The translations under genes and the position numbers were made by a program. A DNA stretch of 64,000 nt from contig NZ_JADIJE010000005.1 in assembly GCF_015278315.1 (NCBI RefSeq), forward strand, positions 124,001 through 188,000, in the 5' to 3' direction. The notes under the pieces are model-generated. The model saw nothing but the letters and a program-made list of their open reading frames with translations, was not told the DNA's origin and ran no database searches. This stretch comes from Microbacterium ureisolvens (GTDB lineage: Bacteria > Actinomycetota > Actinomycetes > Actinomycetales > Microbacteriaceae). Positions 1 to 8,877 of the stretch are shown here, in pieces; the stretch's first letter is position 1, and each line of letters opens with the position of its first letter.

Positions 1-39
1 GGGTCTAGCGTCGGGGCAAGGCGGGCGAGAGGAGTCGTC

Positions 40-1260
40 ATGGCCAGCATGCTCATCATCGGCGGAGGTCTTGCCGGGGGAACGGCCGCAGAGGCGCTGC
101 GCGACGAGGGATTCGACGGCGACATCACGTTGGTCGCCGCGGAGGCGCATCCGCCGTACCAGCGCCCGCCGCTGTCGAAGGGGTATCTGGCCGGTGACGA
201 GGGGGCAGATGCCGTCTTCCTTCATCCCGCCGACTGGTATGCCGATCGAGGCATCCGGCTCGTCACCGGCGTCTCGGCGATCTCGCTCGATCCGGCCGCG
301 CACACCTTGGAGCTGGAGGACGCGACCCGTCTGGACTACGACGCGGTGCTGCTCGCGACCGGGGCGACGCCCCGGATGATCCCGCTCGAGGGGCATGATC
401 TGCCCGGCGTCATGACGCTGCGGCGGGTCGGCGACTCCGAGGATCTCGCCGCCCGACTGCGCGACGGCGGGCGTCGGCTCGTGATCATCGGAGCGGGCTG
501 GATCGGCATGGAGGTCGCCGCGACCGCGCGCAGGTTCGGCAACGACGTGGCGATCCTCGAACGCGACGCGGTGCCGCTCGCGGCGGCCCTCGGCCCGCAG
601 ATGGGCGAGGTGTTCGGCGAGCTGCACCGCGCGCACGGTGTCGACCTGCGGACCTCGGTCGGTGTCGAGCGGATCACCGGGGAGCGCGCCGCGGAGGGCG
701 TCGTCGTCGACGGCGAGACGCTTCCGGCAGACCTCGTCCTCGTCGGCATCGGGGCAGCACCTGACACGGCTCTCGCCGAGGCTGCCGGGCTCGACGTGCT
801 CAACGGCATCCTGACCGACTCCGCGCTGCGCACCAGCGCCACCGACGTATTCGCGGCGGGCGACGTCGCGAACGCCTTCCACCCCGTGATCCAGCGCCAC
901 CTGCGCAGCGAGCACTGGGACAACGCCCTGAAGGCGGGAAAGGTTGCGGCCCGCTCGATGCTCGGGAAGCCGGCATCCTTCAACGGCATCCCGTACTTCT
1001 ACACGGACCAGTACGACGTCGCGATGGAGCTGTCGGGGTACGCACCGCTCATGACGGAGGCCGAGATCGTCGTCCGCGGCGACCTCGAAGCGCGCGAGTT
1101 CATCGCTTTCTGGATCGACGACGGGCGCGTGGTCGCCGGCATGAACGTCAACGTGTCGAAGGTCAACAGGAAGGTGCAGGCGCTGATCCGCTCGGGAGAG
1201 CGGATCGACCGCGATCGGCTCCGGGATCCCGCCGTGCCGCTGGAGGATCTGCTGCCGTGA
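40..1260 (+). CDS. NAD(P)/FAD-dependent oxidoreductase, ferredoxin reductase-like
   Basis: A 406-residue flavoprotein of the ferredoxin/rubredoxin-NAD(P) reductase family, which passes electrons from NAD(P)H via FAD to a small iron-sulfur or redox protein. It has an N-terminal FAD-binding Rossmann motif (IIGGGLAGG, about residues 6-14), a central NAD-binding motif (IIGAGWIGME, about residue 150), the late FAD motif (FAAGDVA, about 280) and the C-terminal reductase domain. The ATG at 40 follows GAGAGGAG with good spacing; ATG at 49 is a possible alternative. No ferredoxin or oxygenase gene is adjacent, so the electron acceptor is unknown. Length is normal for the family. Confidence 0.9.
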   Translation: MASMLIIGGGLAGGTAAEALRDEGFDGDITLVAAEAHPPYQRPPLSKGYLAGDEGADAVFLHPADWYADRGIRLVTGVSAISLDPAAHTLELEDATRLDYDAVLLATGATPRMIPLEGHDLPGVMTLRRVGDSEDLAARLRDGGRRLVIIGAGWIGMEVAATARRFGNDVAILERDAVPLAAALGPQMGEVFGELHRAHGVDLRTSVGVERITGERAAEGVVVDGETLPADLVLVGIGAAPDTALAEAAGLDVLNGILTDSALRTSATDVFAAGDVANAFHPVIQRHLRSEHWDNALKAGKVAARSMLGKPASFNGIPYFYTDQYDVAMELSGYAPLMTEAEIVVRGDLEAREFIAFWIDDGRVVAGMNVNVSKVNRKVQALIRSGERIDRDRLRDPAVPLEDLLP

Positions 1261-1457
1261 CGATCGCGGCAGACCTGCGCCGTCGGTGACGACGGATGCC
1301 TCGCCCGCCGCCCGTGGTGGGCTCTTCCACGAGGTGGTTCGGACATGGTCCTTTCCCCTGTCGATCCGGGGCCCCGTGTATTAGGTTTCTCGTGATCGCG
1401 CCCACGAGGACGCGTGCATGCCGCGGGCGACGCCGCCCGCCAGAAGGGGAGGGCCCT

Positions 1458-3266
1458 GTGCACACGCGCAAGACATCGATCGCACGGCTGGCGGGAGGAG
1501 CGGTCGTCGCCGCGACCACAGTCGCGCTCGCCCTGGCCGGCACCAGTGCCGCGTCAGCGGCGCCGCCGAAGGGACCGAACAACGGCGGGAACATCCCGAA
1601 CGGTCCGACGATGGAGATCCAGCTGCTGTCGTTCAACGACTTCCACGGCAACCTGGAGCCGCCCGCGGGATCCAGCGGCCGCCTGAACCTGCCCGGTGGC
1701 ACGACCACCGACACCCTCACGCCTCCCGGTGTCGGCGGCGTCGAGTATCTCGCCACCCACCTCGCGCAGGCGCGGCAGGGCTACGAGAAGAACTCGCTGA
1801 CGGTGGCGGCCGGCGACCTCATCGGCGCATCACCGCTGCTGTCGGGCGCCTTCCACGACGAGCCCTCGATCGAGGCGCTCAACGCGCTGCACCTCGACGT
1901 CTCGGCCGTGGGCAACCACGAGTTCGACGAGGGCTACGTCGAGCTCCTGCGCATGGCCGACGGCGGATGCCTCGACGACGGAGACGGCGCGAACAACCAG
2001 AACTCGTGCCCGGACGGCTCGTTCGACGGCGCCGACTTCGACTTCCTCGCCGCGAACGTCGTGTACGAAGGGACGGACGACACGATCCTTCCCGCCTACT
2101 CGATCGAGAACGTCCGCGGAGCGAAGATCGGCTTCATCGGCATGACGCTCGAGGAGACGCCCGACATCGTGACGGCGGCGGGTGTCGCCGGGCTGGACTT
2201 CAAGGACGAGGTCGAGACGGCCAATGCACTGGTGCCCGTGCTGAAGGCTCAAGGCGTGAACGCGATCGTGGTGCTGATCCACCAGGGCGGCACGCCGCCG
2301 TCGAGCGCGGCGTACAACGCGGCGTGCGGAAACGGCGCCGAGATCGCGGCCAACAGCCCGATCATCCCGATCGCGCAGAACCTCGACCCCGAGATCGACC
2401 TGATCGTGTCGGGCCACACCCACGCGCCTTACATCTGCAACATCAAGGACCCGGCCGGTCAGGATCGCCTGGTCACGTCGGCGTCGTCCTTCGGCCGCCT
2501 GTACACCGACACACGGCTGGAGTACGACCGTCGCACGAAGGACATCGTTCGCACTTCGGTCAAGAGCGCCAACATGCTCGTGACCCGCAACGTCGATCGG
2601 GATCCCGACCAGACGGAGCTCATCACGAAGTACAAGGAGCTGGTGGAGCCGATCGCGAGCGAGGTCATCGGCTCGATCGCGGCCGACATCAACCGCGTGC
2701 CGAACGCGGGCGGCGAGACGGCGCTGGGTGACCTGATCGCCGACGCGCAGCTGGCGGACCCGAGCGTGATCGGTCCGTATTCGGCGCCGGTGATCGCGCT
2801 GATGAACCCGGGCGGCATCCGCACCGATCTGACCTACGCGGCGTCGCCGTGGGGCGAGGATCCCGGTCTCATCACCTATGAGGAGGCGTTCAACGTCCAG
2901 CCGTTCAACAACTACCTGGTCTCGCTGGACCTCACGGGCGCCGAGATCAAGACGCTGTTGAACCAGCAGTGGTCGGGCGCCAACGCGGCCGCCCCGAAGA
3001 TCCTGCAGGTGAGCGAGGGCTTCTCGTACACCTACTCGGGAACCACGCTCGGCCAGGTGACGCTCAACGGCGTTCCGCTGGACGACGCCGCGGTGTACCG
3101 CATCGTGACGAACAACTTCCTCGCGGGAGGCGGCGACGGGTTCCCCGCGTTCCTCGGCGGAGACAATGTCTACTACGGCGGGCTCGACATCGACGCGTTC
3201 GCGGCGTACCTGACGGCCAACAGCCCGTACGCGCCGACGCCGCTCGATCGCATCATCAAGAACTGA
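1458..3266 (+). CDS. Secreted bifunctional metallophosphatase/5'-nucleotidase (UshA family)
   Basis: A 602-residue exported enzyme predicted to hydrolyse nucleotides outside the membrane. The GTG at 1458 is preferred over upstream starts because AGAAGGGGAGGG lies just before it and a classic signal peptide ending near TSAASAAPP follows at once. The metallophosphatase domain carries NDFHGN (about residue 60), GDLIGASP, GNHEFDEG (about 152) and SGHTHAPY; the C-terminal nucleotidase domain has NPGGIRTDL, NNYLVSLDLTG and GGGDGFPAF. No sorting signal or membrane anchor is visible at the C-terminus, so it is probably released. It ends at a strong terminator shared with the convergent helicase gene. 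Confidence 0.93.
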   Translation: MHTRKTSIARLAGGAVVAATTVALALAGTSAASAAPPKGPNNGGNIPNGPTMEIQLLSFNDFHGNLEPPAGSSGRLNLPGGTTTDTLTPPGVGGVEYLATHLAQARQGYEKNSLTVAAGDLIGASPLLSGAFHDEPSIEALNALHLDVSAVGNHEFDEGYVELLRMADGGCLDDGDGANNQNSCPDGSFDGADFDFLAANVVYEGTDDTILPAYSIENVRGAKIGFIGMTLEETPDIVTAAGVAGLDFKDEVETANALVPVLKAQGVNAIVVLIHQGGTPPSSAAYNAACGNGAEIAANSPIIPIAQNLDPEIDLIVSGHTHAPYICNIKDPAGQDRLVTSASSFGRLYTDTRLEYDRRTKDIVRTSVKSANMLVTRNVDRDPDQTELITKYKELVEPIASEVIGSIAADINRVPNAGGETALGDLIADAQLADPSVIGPYSAPVIALMNPGGIRTDLTYAASPWGEDPGLITYEEAFNVQPFNNYLVSLDLTGAEIKTLLNQQWSGANAAAPKILQVSEGFSYTYSGTTLGQVTLNGVPLDDAAVYRIVTNNFLAGGGDGFPAFLGGDNVYYGGLDIDAFAAYLTANSPYAPTPLDRIIKN

Positions 3267-3282
3267 TCGAACGAAGACGAGT

Positions 3283-3311
3283 GGCCCGGCGCTGCATCGC
3301 AGCGCCGGGCC
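3283..3311. terminator. Bidirectional terminator hairpin
   Basis: A perfect 13-bp stem (3283-3295 with 3299-3311) around the 3-nt loop ATC lies between the convergent nucleotidase and XPB helicase genes. There is no long T-run, as is usual for GC-rich actinobacteria. Position and symmetry suggest it serves both genes. Confidence 0.75.
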
Positions 3312-3323
3312 TCTCCGTGTCGG

Positions 3324-4982
3324 TCAGGCAGCGAGGGAGTGCGCGTCGAGGATCGTGTACGCGTAGCCCTGCTCGGCGAGGAACCGCTGGCGGTTCTGCG
3401 CGAAGTCCTGGTCGACGGTGTCGCGGGCGATCAGCGTGTAGAAGCTCGCGGTGTGGTTCGACTGCTTCGGGCGCAGCAGGCGTCCGAGCCGCTGGGCCTC
3501 CTCCTGGCGCGAGCCGAACGAGCCCGACACCTGGATGGCGACGGATGCCTCGGGCAGGTCGATCGAGAAGTTGGCGACCTTCGACACCACGAGCACCGAG
3601 ATCTCGCCGACGCGGAAGGCCTGGTACAGCTCCTCGCGCTCGTCGACGGGCGTCTGGCCGGTGATCTTGGGCGCGTTCAGCGCCTCCGCGAGGACGTCGA
3701 TCTGGTCGAGGTACTGGCCGATGATGAGGATCCGCTCGCCCTCGTGACGCTCGACGAGCTGTCGTACGACGCCGATCTTCGCCGGAGCGGTCGCCGCGAG
3801 CCGGTAGCGCTCGTCGTCTGCCGCCGCCGCATACTCGAGGCGGTCGCCCGCGGGCAGGTCGACGCGGACCTCGTAGCAGACAGCGGGGGAGATGAAGCCC
3901 TGAGCCTCGATCTCCTTCCACGGCGCGTCGAACCGCTTGGGCCCGATCAGGCTGAACACGTCGCCCTCGCGACCGTCCTCCCGCACCAGCGTCGCGGTGA
4001 GCCCGAGCCGGCGGCGTGCCTGCAGATCGGCGGTGAGCTTGAACACCGGAGCGGGGAGCAGGTGCACCTCGTCGTAGACGATGAGGCCCCAGTCCAGGGC
4101 GTCCAGGAGCGCCAGGTGCGCGTACTGTCCCTTCCGCTTGGCGGTGAGGATCTGGTACGTCGCGATCGTGACCGGCTTGATCTCCTTGGTCTGACCGGAG
4201 TACTCGCCGATCTCCTCCGGCGTGAGCGATGTGCGCTTGAGCAGCTCGTCGCGCCACTGCCGCGCGCTGACCGTGTTCGTCACGAGGATCAGCGTCGTCG
4301 TCTTCGTCTCGGCCATCGCCCCGGCGCCGACGAGGGTCTTGCCCGCGCCACAGGGGAGCACCACGACGCCCGAGCCGCCGTCGGTGAAGATGTCGACGGC
4401 CTGACGCTGGTACGGCCGCAGCTGCCAGCCGTCCTCGGCGAGGTCGATCGGGTGAGGTGTGCCGGGCGTGTAGCCCGCGAGGTCCTCGGCGGGCCAGCCG
4501 ATCTTGAGCAGCTCCTGCTTGATGTGGCCACGGGCCCACGCGTCGATGACGAACGCGTCGGGGGAGGGGTGGCCGATCAGCAGCGGCTGGATGCGCTTGT
4601 TCTTCGACACCTCGGCCAGGACCGCGGCATCCGTCGACCGCAGGATCAGCTCGCCGCCGGAGCCGTCCTCTGCGACCGGCGTGCGCTCGATGACGAGGCG
4701 GCCGTACCGGCCGACCGTCTCGGCGATGTCGATCGACACCGACGGCGGCACCGGGAACCGCGACCAGCGGTCGAGGGTGGCCAGCATGTCGTCCGCGTCG
4801 TGTCCGGCCGCGCGCGCGTTCCACAGTCCGAGCCGCGTGATGCGGTACGTGTGGATGTGCTCGGGTGCGCGCTCGAGCTCGGCGAAGATCGCGAGCTCGT
4901 GGCGCGCGCTCTCCGCGTCGGGATGTGCCACTTCCAGGAGCACGGTGCGGTCGCTCTGGACGATGAGGGGGCCGTCAGCCAT
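3324..4982 (-). CDS. XPB/Rad25-type DNA repair helicase
   Basis: A 552-residue superfamily 2 helicase of the bacterial XPB type (as in mycobacteria), a 3'-5' DNA helicase related to eukaryotic ERCC3. Visible motifs are Walker A PCGAGKTL (about residue 210), the DEVH box (YDEVHLLPA, about 300), motif III LTATLVREDG and motif VI QRLGRLLRPK near the C-terminus, preceded by the N-terminal region typical of the family. The start at 4982 is just upstream of MADGPLIVQ. The next gene on this strand encodes an XPB N-terminal/helicase-associated protein, a pairing common in Actinobacteria; the 64-bp gap suggests cotranscription. Confidence 0.93.
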   Translation of the reverse strand: MADGPLIVQSDRTVLLEVAHPDAESARHELAIFAELERAPEHIHTYRITRLGLWNARAAGHDADDMLATLDRWSRFPVPPSVSIDIAETVGRYGRLVIERTPVAEDGSGGELILRSTDAAVLAEVSKNKRIQPLLIGHPSPDAFVIDAWARGHIKQELLKIGWPAEDLAGYTPGTPHPIDLAEDGWQLRPYQRQAVDIFTDGGSGVVVLPCGAGKTLVGAGAMAETKTTTLILVTNTVSARQWRDELLKRTSLTPEEIGEYSGQTKEIKPVTIATYQILTAKRKGQYAHLALLDALDWGLIVYDEVHLLPAPVFKLTADLQARRRLGLTATLVREDGREGDVFSLIGPKRFDAPWKEIEAQGFISPAVCYEVRVDLPAGDRLEYAAAADDERYRLAATAPAKIGVVRQLVERHEGERILIIGQYLDQIDVLAEALNAPKITGQTPVDEREELYQAFRVGEISVLVVSKVANFSIDLPEASVAIQVSGSFGSRQEEAQRLGRLLRPKQSNHTASFYTLIARDTVDQDFAQNRQRFLAEQGYAYTILDAHSLAA

Positions 4983-5046
4983 AACGAGCCAGTCTACCGG
5001 CGGCGGCGCACGCCCGGGCCCGCGGGCTCCGTTCGTCGACGGTGGC

Positions 5047-6768
5047 TCAGACGGCGCTGACGCTCACGATGCTCGACACGGGGAGGGTGCGCTCGATGTC
5101 GGCGGCGCGGTCGCGGCCGCGCAGGCGCCCGCCGCCGAGGCCCGCCGCTTCGAGGGTGAAGGAGCGCTCCGAGCCGTCGGGCATGCGCACGACCACCACG
5201 ATCTCGGCGCGAGCGCGGACCGCCTGCTCGAGCTCCCGTTCGAGCCAGCCCTCCTCGCCCTCGGTGCCGTGGCCGCCGCGCAGGGTGCCGATCAGGCGTG
5301 CGTACGTCTCTTCCGCAGGAGCTACGGGCGCCGAGGGGGTCGCCGCGGTGCGGCGGTGGATGGACTCGGGGTTCCCCTTCGGGTCGAGTGCGACGACCGG
5401 GTACCGCGCGTCGGCGAGCGTCCAGTACACGGCGTCGCGTGCGACGCGCGACGACAGGGCGTCGTCGCCCTCGAGCACGAGGAGTCCCAGCGGCCGCAGC
5501 GCCTGGTCGACGGTGATCGCCTCGAGCAGGCCCTCGTCGGCGCTCTCGACCCGCGTCCGGCCCGTCGCCTCGTCGGCGCGCACGCGCACCAGGCCGTGCC
5601 GGGACGCCGTGCTCTCGATGAGGTAGGCCAGCGGCTGCGGGATGCCGGTGAGCGAGAGTCCGGCGAGGAACTCGCGCATCGATTCGGCCGTCTCGCCCTC
5701 GGTCATGCCGGCCCCGAGCGACTGGGCGGTGAACCGGTAGGTCGAGGCCTGCGCGCGCGACTCCCGCACGGCGATGGATCGCAGCCGCAGGTCGAGCGCC
5801 GGCGCGAGCGGACCCGGCGCGATCGCGGTGAGGTCGGCCTGCAGATAGACACGGTCGATCTCAGCCGGGAGGTACGGCGCCATGGTCGCGGCATCCGCCT
5901 TCTCTCCGGAGCGGAGGGCCGCCGTCCAGGGGAACTCCACGGACTCATCGCCGAACAGTCCCCAGCGGGCGCCGATGCGGCGCAGCCTCTCGGCGCGCGC
6001 CGGCCACTCCGCGTCCAGCGGATACACCCCCGCCCAGGCGGAGTGAGGCAGGAAGCCGCCCGCCGGCGTGCGCACCCCGCCGGGGAGACCGGCGCGGAAC
6101 CCCTCCGCGATCGTCGCCCAGCGCTGCGGCGTCGGCGCCTCCAGCCAGCGTTCACCGGCCTCGGTGACCGTCCACTCGCGCTCGTGGGGCGCCGCGAGCC
6201 CTGCCGCGGCGGCGGAGGCGAGCAGATCCTCGAGGTCGTCGGAGAACTCGATGGCGCCGGCTTCCGTCAGCCGTCGCCGGTCCGCCGCACTGACGGGTCC
6301 GGCTCCGGTGCGCGCGAGCGGCGTGTGCAGGCACGCGAGCAGCACGTCGGCGAGCGAGCCGGCGGTGGTGAACGCGCGCTCCGCCGCCGCGGCGGCCGAG
6401 CGCTGGTCGGCCGGGGCAGGCTCGGGAACGGCGGGCGGTGGCGTGAAGGCGTCGGGGGCGACGGTGGCCGCCGCGGCCACCCGCTCGGCGACCGGCGTAT
6501 AAGCCGCGCCGTGCTGGTCGACGAGGGCGAGCCGTGCCGCCGTGCCATCCGCCGACCCGGGGCCCGCGTGGAGGGCGACGAGGTCCCGGCGGTCGAGCCG
6601 GGTCAGCGCGCGGTCGATCGAGGCGGCGTCGAGCAGGCCCTCGGCGGCATCGAAGAAGTCATGCCACGGCGCCTGCGGCGAGACGCCGCGGGCCGCGAGC
6701 GTCCTGGCGAGCGCGGCGTCGCCGAGATCGGCGAGCCGCGTCGCGAGGGCACGCGCGTCGGAGACCAA
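5047..6768 (-). CDS. Helicase-associated (XPB N-terminal-like) protein
   Basis: A 573-residue protein of the actinobacterial helicase-associated family found next to XPB helicases. No Walker or DEAD motif is present, so it is not itself a motor; it is assumed to cooperate with the XPB helicase. The start is TTG at 6768, supported by GAGGAGG about nine bases upstream. The sequence is rich in leucine and alanine through the first 250 residues, and a more conserved block follows around residues 380-480. It is cotranscribed with the 87-aa membrane protein upstream (4-bp gap) and the helicase downstream. The family assignment is good; the function is inferred. Confidence 0.82.
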   Translation of the reverse strand: MVSDARALATRLADLGDAALARTLAARGVSPQAPWHDFFDAAEGLLDAASIDRALTRLDRRDLVALHAGPGSADGTAARLALVDQHGAAYTPVAERVAAAATVAPDAFTPPPAVPEPAPADQRSAAAAAERAFTTAGSLADVLLACLHTPLARTGAGPVSAADRRRLTEAGAIEFSDDLEDLLASAAAAGLAAPHEREWTVTEAGERWLEAPTPQRWATIAEGFRAGLPGGVRTPAGGFLPHSAWAGVYPLDAEWPARAERLRRIGARWGLFGDESVEFPWTAALRSGEKADAATMAPYLPAEIDRVYLQADLTAIAPGPLAPALDLRLRSIAVRESRAQASTYRFTAQSLGAGMTEGETAESMREFLAGLSLTGIPQPLAYLIESTASRHGLVRVRADEATGRTRVESADEGLLEAITVDQALRPLGLLVLEGDDALSSRVARDAVYWTLADARYPVVALDPKGNPESIHRRTAATPSAPVAPAEETYARLIGTLRGGHGTEGEEGWLERELEQAVRARAEIVVVVRMPDGSERSFTLEAAGLGGGRLRGRDRAADIERTLPVSSIVSVSAV

Positions 6769-6772
6769 CGGG

Positions 6773-7036
6773 TCAGCCTCCTCGGTTCGCCCGGGACCTC
6801 CGCACGAAGCTCATGATCAGCACGGTGAGCAGCAGTGCGAACGCGATGATCGGCGCGACGTAGACGAGCACGCCCACGAGGGGCCAGATCCCCGTGCCCA
6901 TGTCGGCACCGGAGGCCGACGCGATCATGATCGCGAAGAAGCTCACGATCGAGAGCAGGAGCAGCCCCAGCGACATGAAGGCCAGGACGCGATCGATGCG
7001 GCGGACCGGGACATCGCCGGAGGGGTTCGTGCTCAT
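6773..7036 (-). CDS. Small two-pass membrane protein, hypothetical
   Basis: An 87-residue protein starting at ATG 7036 (MSTNPSGDVPVRR). A longer upstream reading frame exists but runs back through the promoter region of the divergent cold-shock gene. Two hydrophobic segments are clear: FMSLGLLLLSIVSFFAIMI (about residues 20-38) and a second around PLVGVLVYVAPIIAFALLL (about 52-75), followed by a basic tail (RRSRANR) that should face the cytoplasm. Its stop is 4 bp before the helicase-associated gene, so it is first in that operon. No function is recognised. Confidence 0.8.
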   Translation of the reverse strand: MSTNPSGDVPVRRIDRVLAFMSLGLLLLSIVSFFAIMIASASGADMGTGIWPLVGVLVYVAPIIAFALLLTVLIMSFVRRSRANRGG

Positions 7037-7196
7037 CCGCCCCAGCCTACTCGCTGGCGTTCCGGCCGCGTCGCGATCGCCGGTGACGTGGGTCCGCCGC
7101 GCACGCTCTCGACTAGGCTGGGAGGTGGGGTTGCGACACCCCGATTTCGTCATGCTCGCCCGCGACTGTGCGGCGCCCGATTCAGCGAGGTTCTCG

Positions 7197-7580
7197 ATGC
7201 CCACCGGCAAGGTCAGGTTCTACGACGAGGAGAAGGGGTTCGGCTTCATCACCACTGAAGACGGCCAGGACGTCTTCCTGCACGCCACCGCCCTGCCCGC
7301 CGGCACGCCCGCGCCGAAGGCGGGGACGCGGCTCGAGTTCGGCATCGCGGACGGCAAGCGCGGTCCGCAGGCGCTCTCGGTGCGCGTCCTCGAGGCTCCG
7401 GTGAGCCTCGCCAAGCGCTCGCGCAAGCCCGCCGACGACATGGCGATCATCATCGAAGACCTCGTGAAGCTGCTCGACGGCATCGGCGGCGACCTGCGTC
7501 GCGGCCGCTACCCCAGCGGCTCCCACGGCAAGAAGGTCGCCGCGGTCCTGCGCAAGGTGGCCGATGAGCTCGACGCCTGA
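7197..7580 (+). CDS. Cold-shock domain protein with C-terminal extension
   Basis: A 127-residue protein starting at ATG 7197. Residues 1-67 form a CspA-like OB fold that binds single-stranded RNA or DNA, with the RNP1-type KGFGFI (about residues 12-17) and RNP2-type DVFLHATAL. Classical Csp proteins are 65-70 residues; this one carries about 60 more, a longer architecture seen in actinobacterial homologues. A possible -10 element (TAGGCT) lies at about 7114-7119, so a leader of about 80 nt is likely. The next gene overlaps its 3' end by 17 bp, indicating translational coupling. Confidence 0.9.
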   Translation: MPTGKVRFYDEEKGFGFITTEDGQDVFLHATALPAGTPAPKAGTRLEFGIADGKRGPQALSVRVLEAPVSLAKRSRKPADDMAIIIEDLVKLLDGIGGDLRRGRYPSGSHGKKVAAVLRKVADELDA

Positions 7581-8799
7581 TCCGATCGACCCCTCCGCCG
7601 AGTTCCTGCTCGAGCTCGACGGTCTTCCCGGCGCGCCCGCGACCGGTGAGACGTCGGGAACGGATGCCGCACCCGCCGCCGACGACGCGGCCGCGGTCGC
7701 TCTTCCCGATGGCGCCGACGCGGTCGCCGAGGGCGCCGACTCGGCCGCTGACAACACCGACTCTGCCGCCGAGGACGACGCGGTCGCCCAAGGCGCCGAC
7801 GCAGCCGTGGAGTCGGAGTCGGCCGCGACCGATGCCCCCGCGGGTGACACCGACGGTGGCGGCGAGGATGCTGCGGTGACCGACGCGGCCGAGGCTTCGG
7901 AGGCTGAGCAGGCGCAGAGCGAGCCGGCCATCCCCGCCGAGCCGGATCCGCAGCTGCTGGCCGCGCATGACCTGGCGCTGGCCGCGCTGCGCGAGATCAC
8001 GCCCGAATCGACCATCGGCGAGCCCGCGGACTACCGCGTCGAAGCCGACGGCGTCGTCTCGCTGCGGTTCGCCAATCGCCTCGCGGGCTACCCGGGCTGG
8101 TTCTGGACGGTCAGCCTCGCACGCGTCCAGGACGCAGAGCCCACGGTGCTCGAGGTCGAGCTGCTCCCCGGCGACGGCGCGCTCCTGGCTCCCGAGTGGG
8201 TGCCCTGGGCGGTGCGGCTGGCGGACTACCACGCCGCGCAGGCCGCGCTCGCCGAGGCCGCGCACGCGGACGACGAGGACGCCGACGAAGACACCGAGCC
8301 GGGCGAGTTCGACGACGTCGACGACCTCGACGCGTCGGACTTCGATGAGGACGGGTCGCCCATCCTCCACGCCGGAGACGTCGACGGCGTCGACATCGAC
8401 GAGCTGGCGGACGCGGAGGCCGAGAACGACGAGTCCGATGCCGACGACGAGTCCGACGAGTCCGACGAGGACGACGAGTCCGACGAGTCCGACGAGTCCG
8501 ACGAGGACGAGGATGACTCGTACGACGACGAAGACGACGCCTCGGATGACGACGGCGACGACTCGGACGATGACGACTCGTACGACGATGACGACGACTC
8601 AGACGACTCGGATGAGGAGGACTCGTACGACGAGGACGACTCCGACGACGAGGACTCGGACGATGACGACTCGTACGACGAGGACGAATCCGATCAGGAC
8701 GACGACTCCGATCAGGACGACGACTCCGACGACGACGACGACTCGTACGACGATGACGAGTACGACGACGGCGAGGACGACGACGCCCTGGAGCGCTGA
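7564..8799 (+). CDS. DUF3027-family protein with long acidic tail
   Basis: A 411-residue protein overlapping the cold-shock gene by 17 bp. The first 110 residues are Ala/Asp/Glu-rich and low in complexity. The folded core (about residues 130-225), with GEPADYRVEADG, GYPGWFWTVSLAR and APEWVPWAVRLADYHAA, is the actinobacterial DUF3027 domain. The last 170 residues are almost only Asp, Glu, Ser and Tyr, with repeating DDDS, EDDS and DDSYDD units. Such a tail is expected to be disordered and highly negative. The role is unknown; constant linkage to a cold-shock gene suggests RNA-related work, which is inference. Confidence 0.85.
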   Translation: MSSTPDPIDPSAEFLLELDGLPGAPATGETSGTDAAPAADDAAAVALPDGADAVAEGADSAADNTDSAAEDDAVAQGADAAVESESAATDAPAGDTDGGGEDAAVTDAAEASEAEQAQSEPAIPAEPDPQLLAAHDLALAALREITPESTIGEPADYRVEADGVVSLRFANRLAGYPGWFWTVSLARVQDAEPTVLEVELLPGDGALLAPEWVPWAVRLADYHAAQAALAEAAHADDEDADEDTEPGEFDDVDDLDASDFDEDGSPILHAGDVDGVDIDELADAEAENDESDADDESDESDEDDESDESDESDEDEDDSYDDEDDASDDDGDDSDDDDSYDDDDDSDDSDEEDSYDEDDSDDEDSDDDDSYDEDESDQDDDSDQDDDSDDDDDSYDDDEYDDGEDDDALER

Positions 8800-8820
8800 C
8801 CCTCGTCACCCCTGACACGA

Positions 8821-8869
8821 CGAAAGGGTGGATTCCGTCGCCCGCAGCGCGGCGGAATCCACCCTTTCG
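8821..8869. terminator. Bidirectional terminator hairpin
   Basis: A perfect 17-bp stem (8821-8837 with 8853-8869) with a 15-nt loop sits between the convergent DUF3027 and GH3 genes. The stem carries CGAAAGGGTGG on one side and its complement on the other. It probably ends both transcripts. Confidence 0.78.
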
Positions 8870-8877
8870 CGTCGGTG

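Noticed and set aside
7450..8370. Long minus-strand frame opposite the cold-shock/DUF3027 genes
   Set aside because: It is an opposite-strand shadow of the repetitive GC-rich coding sequence, with Val/Arg/Gly-rich low-complexity residues and no ribosome site.
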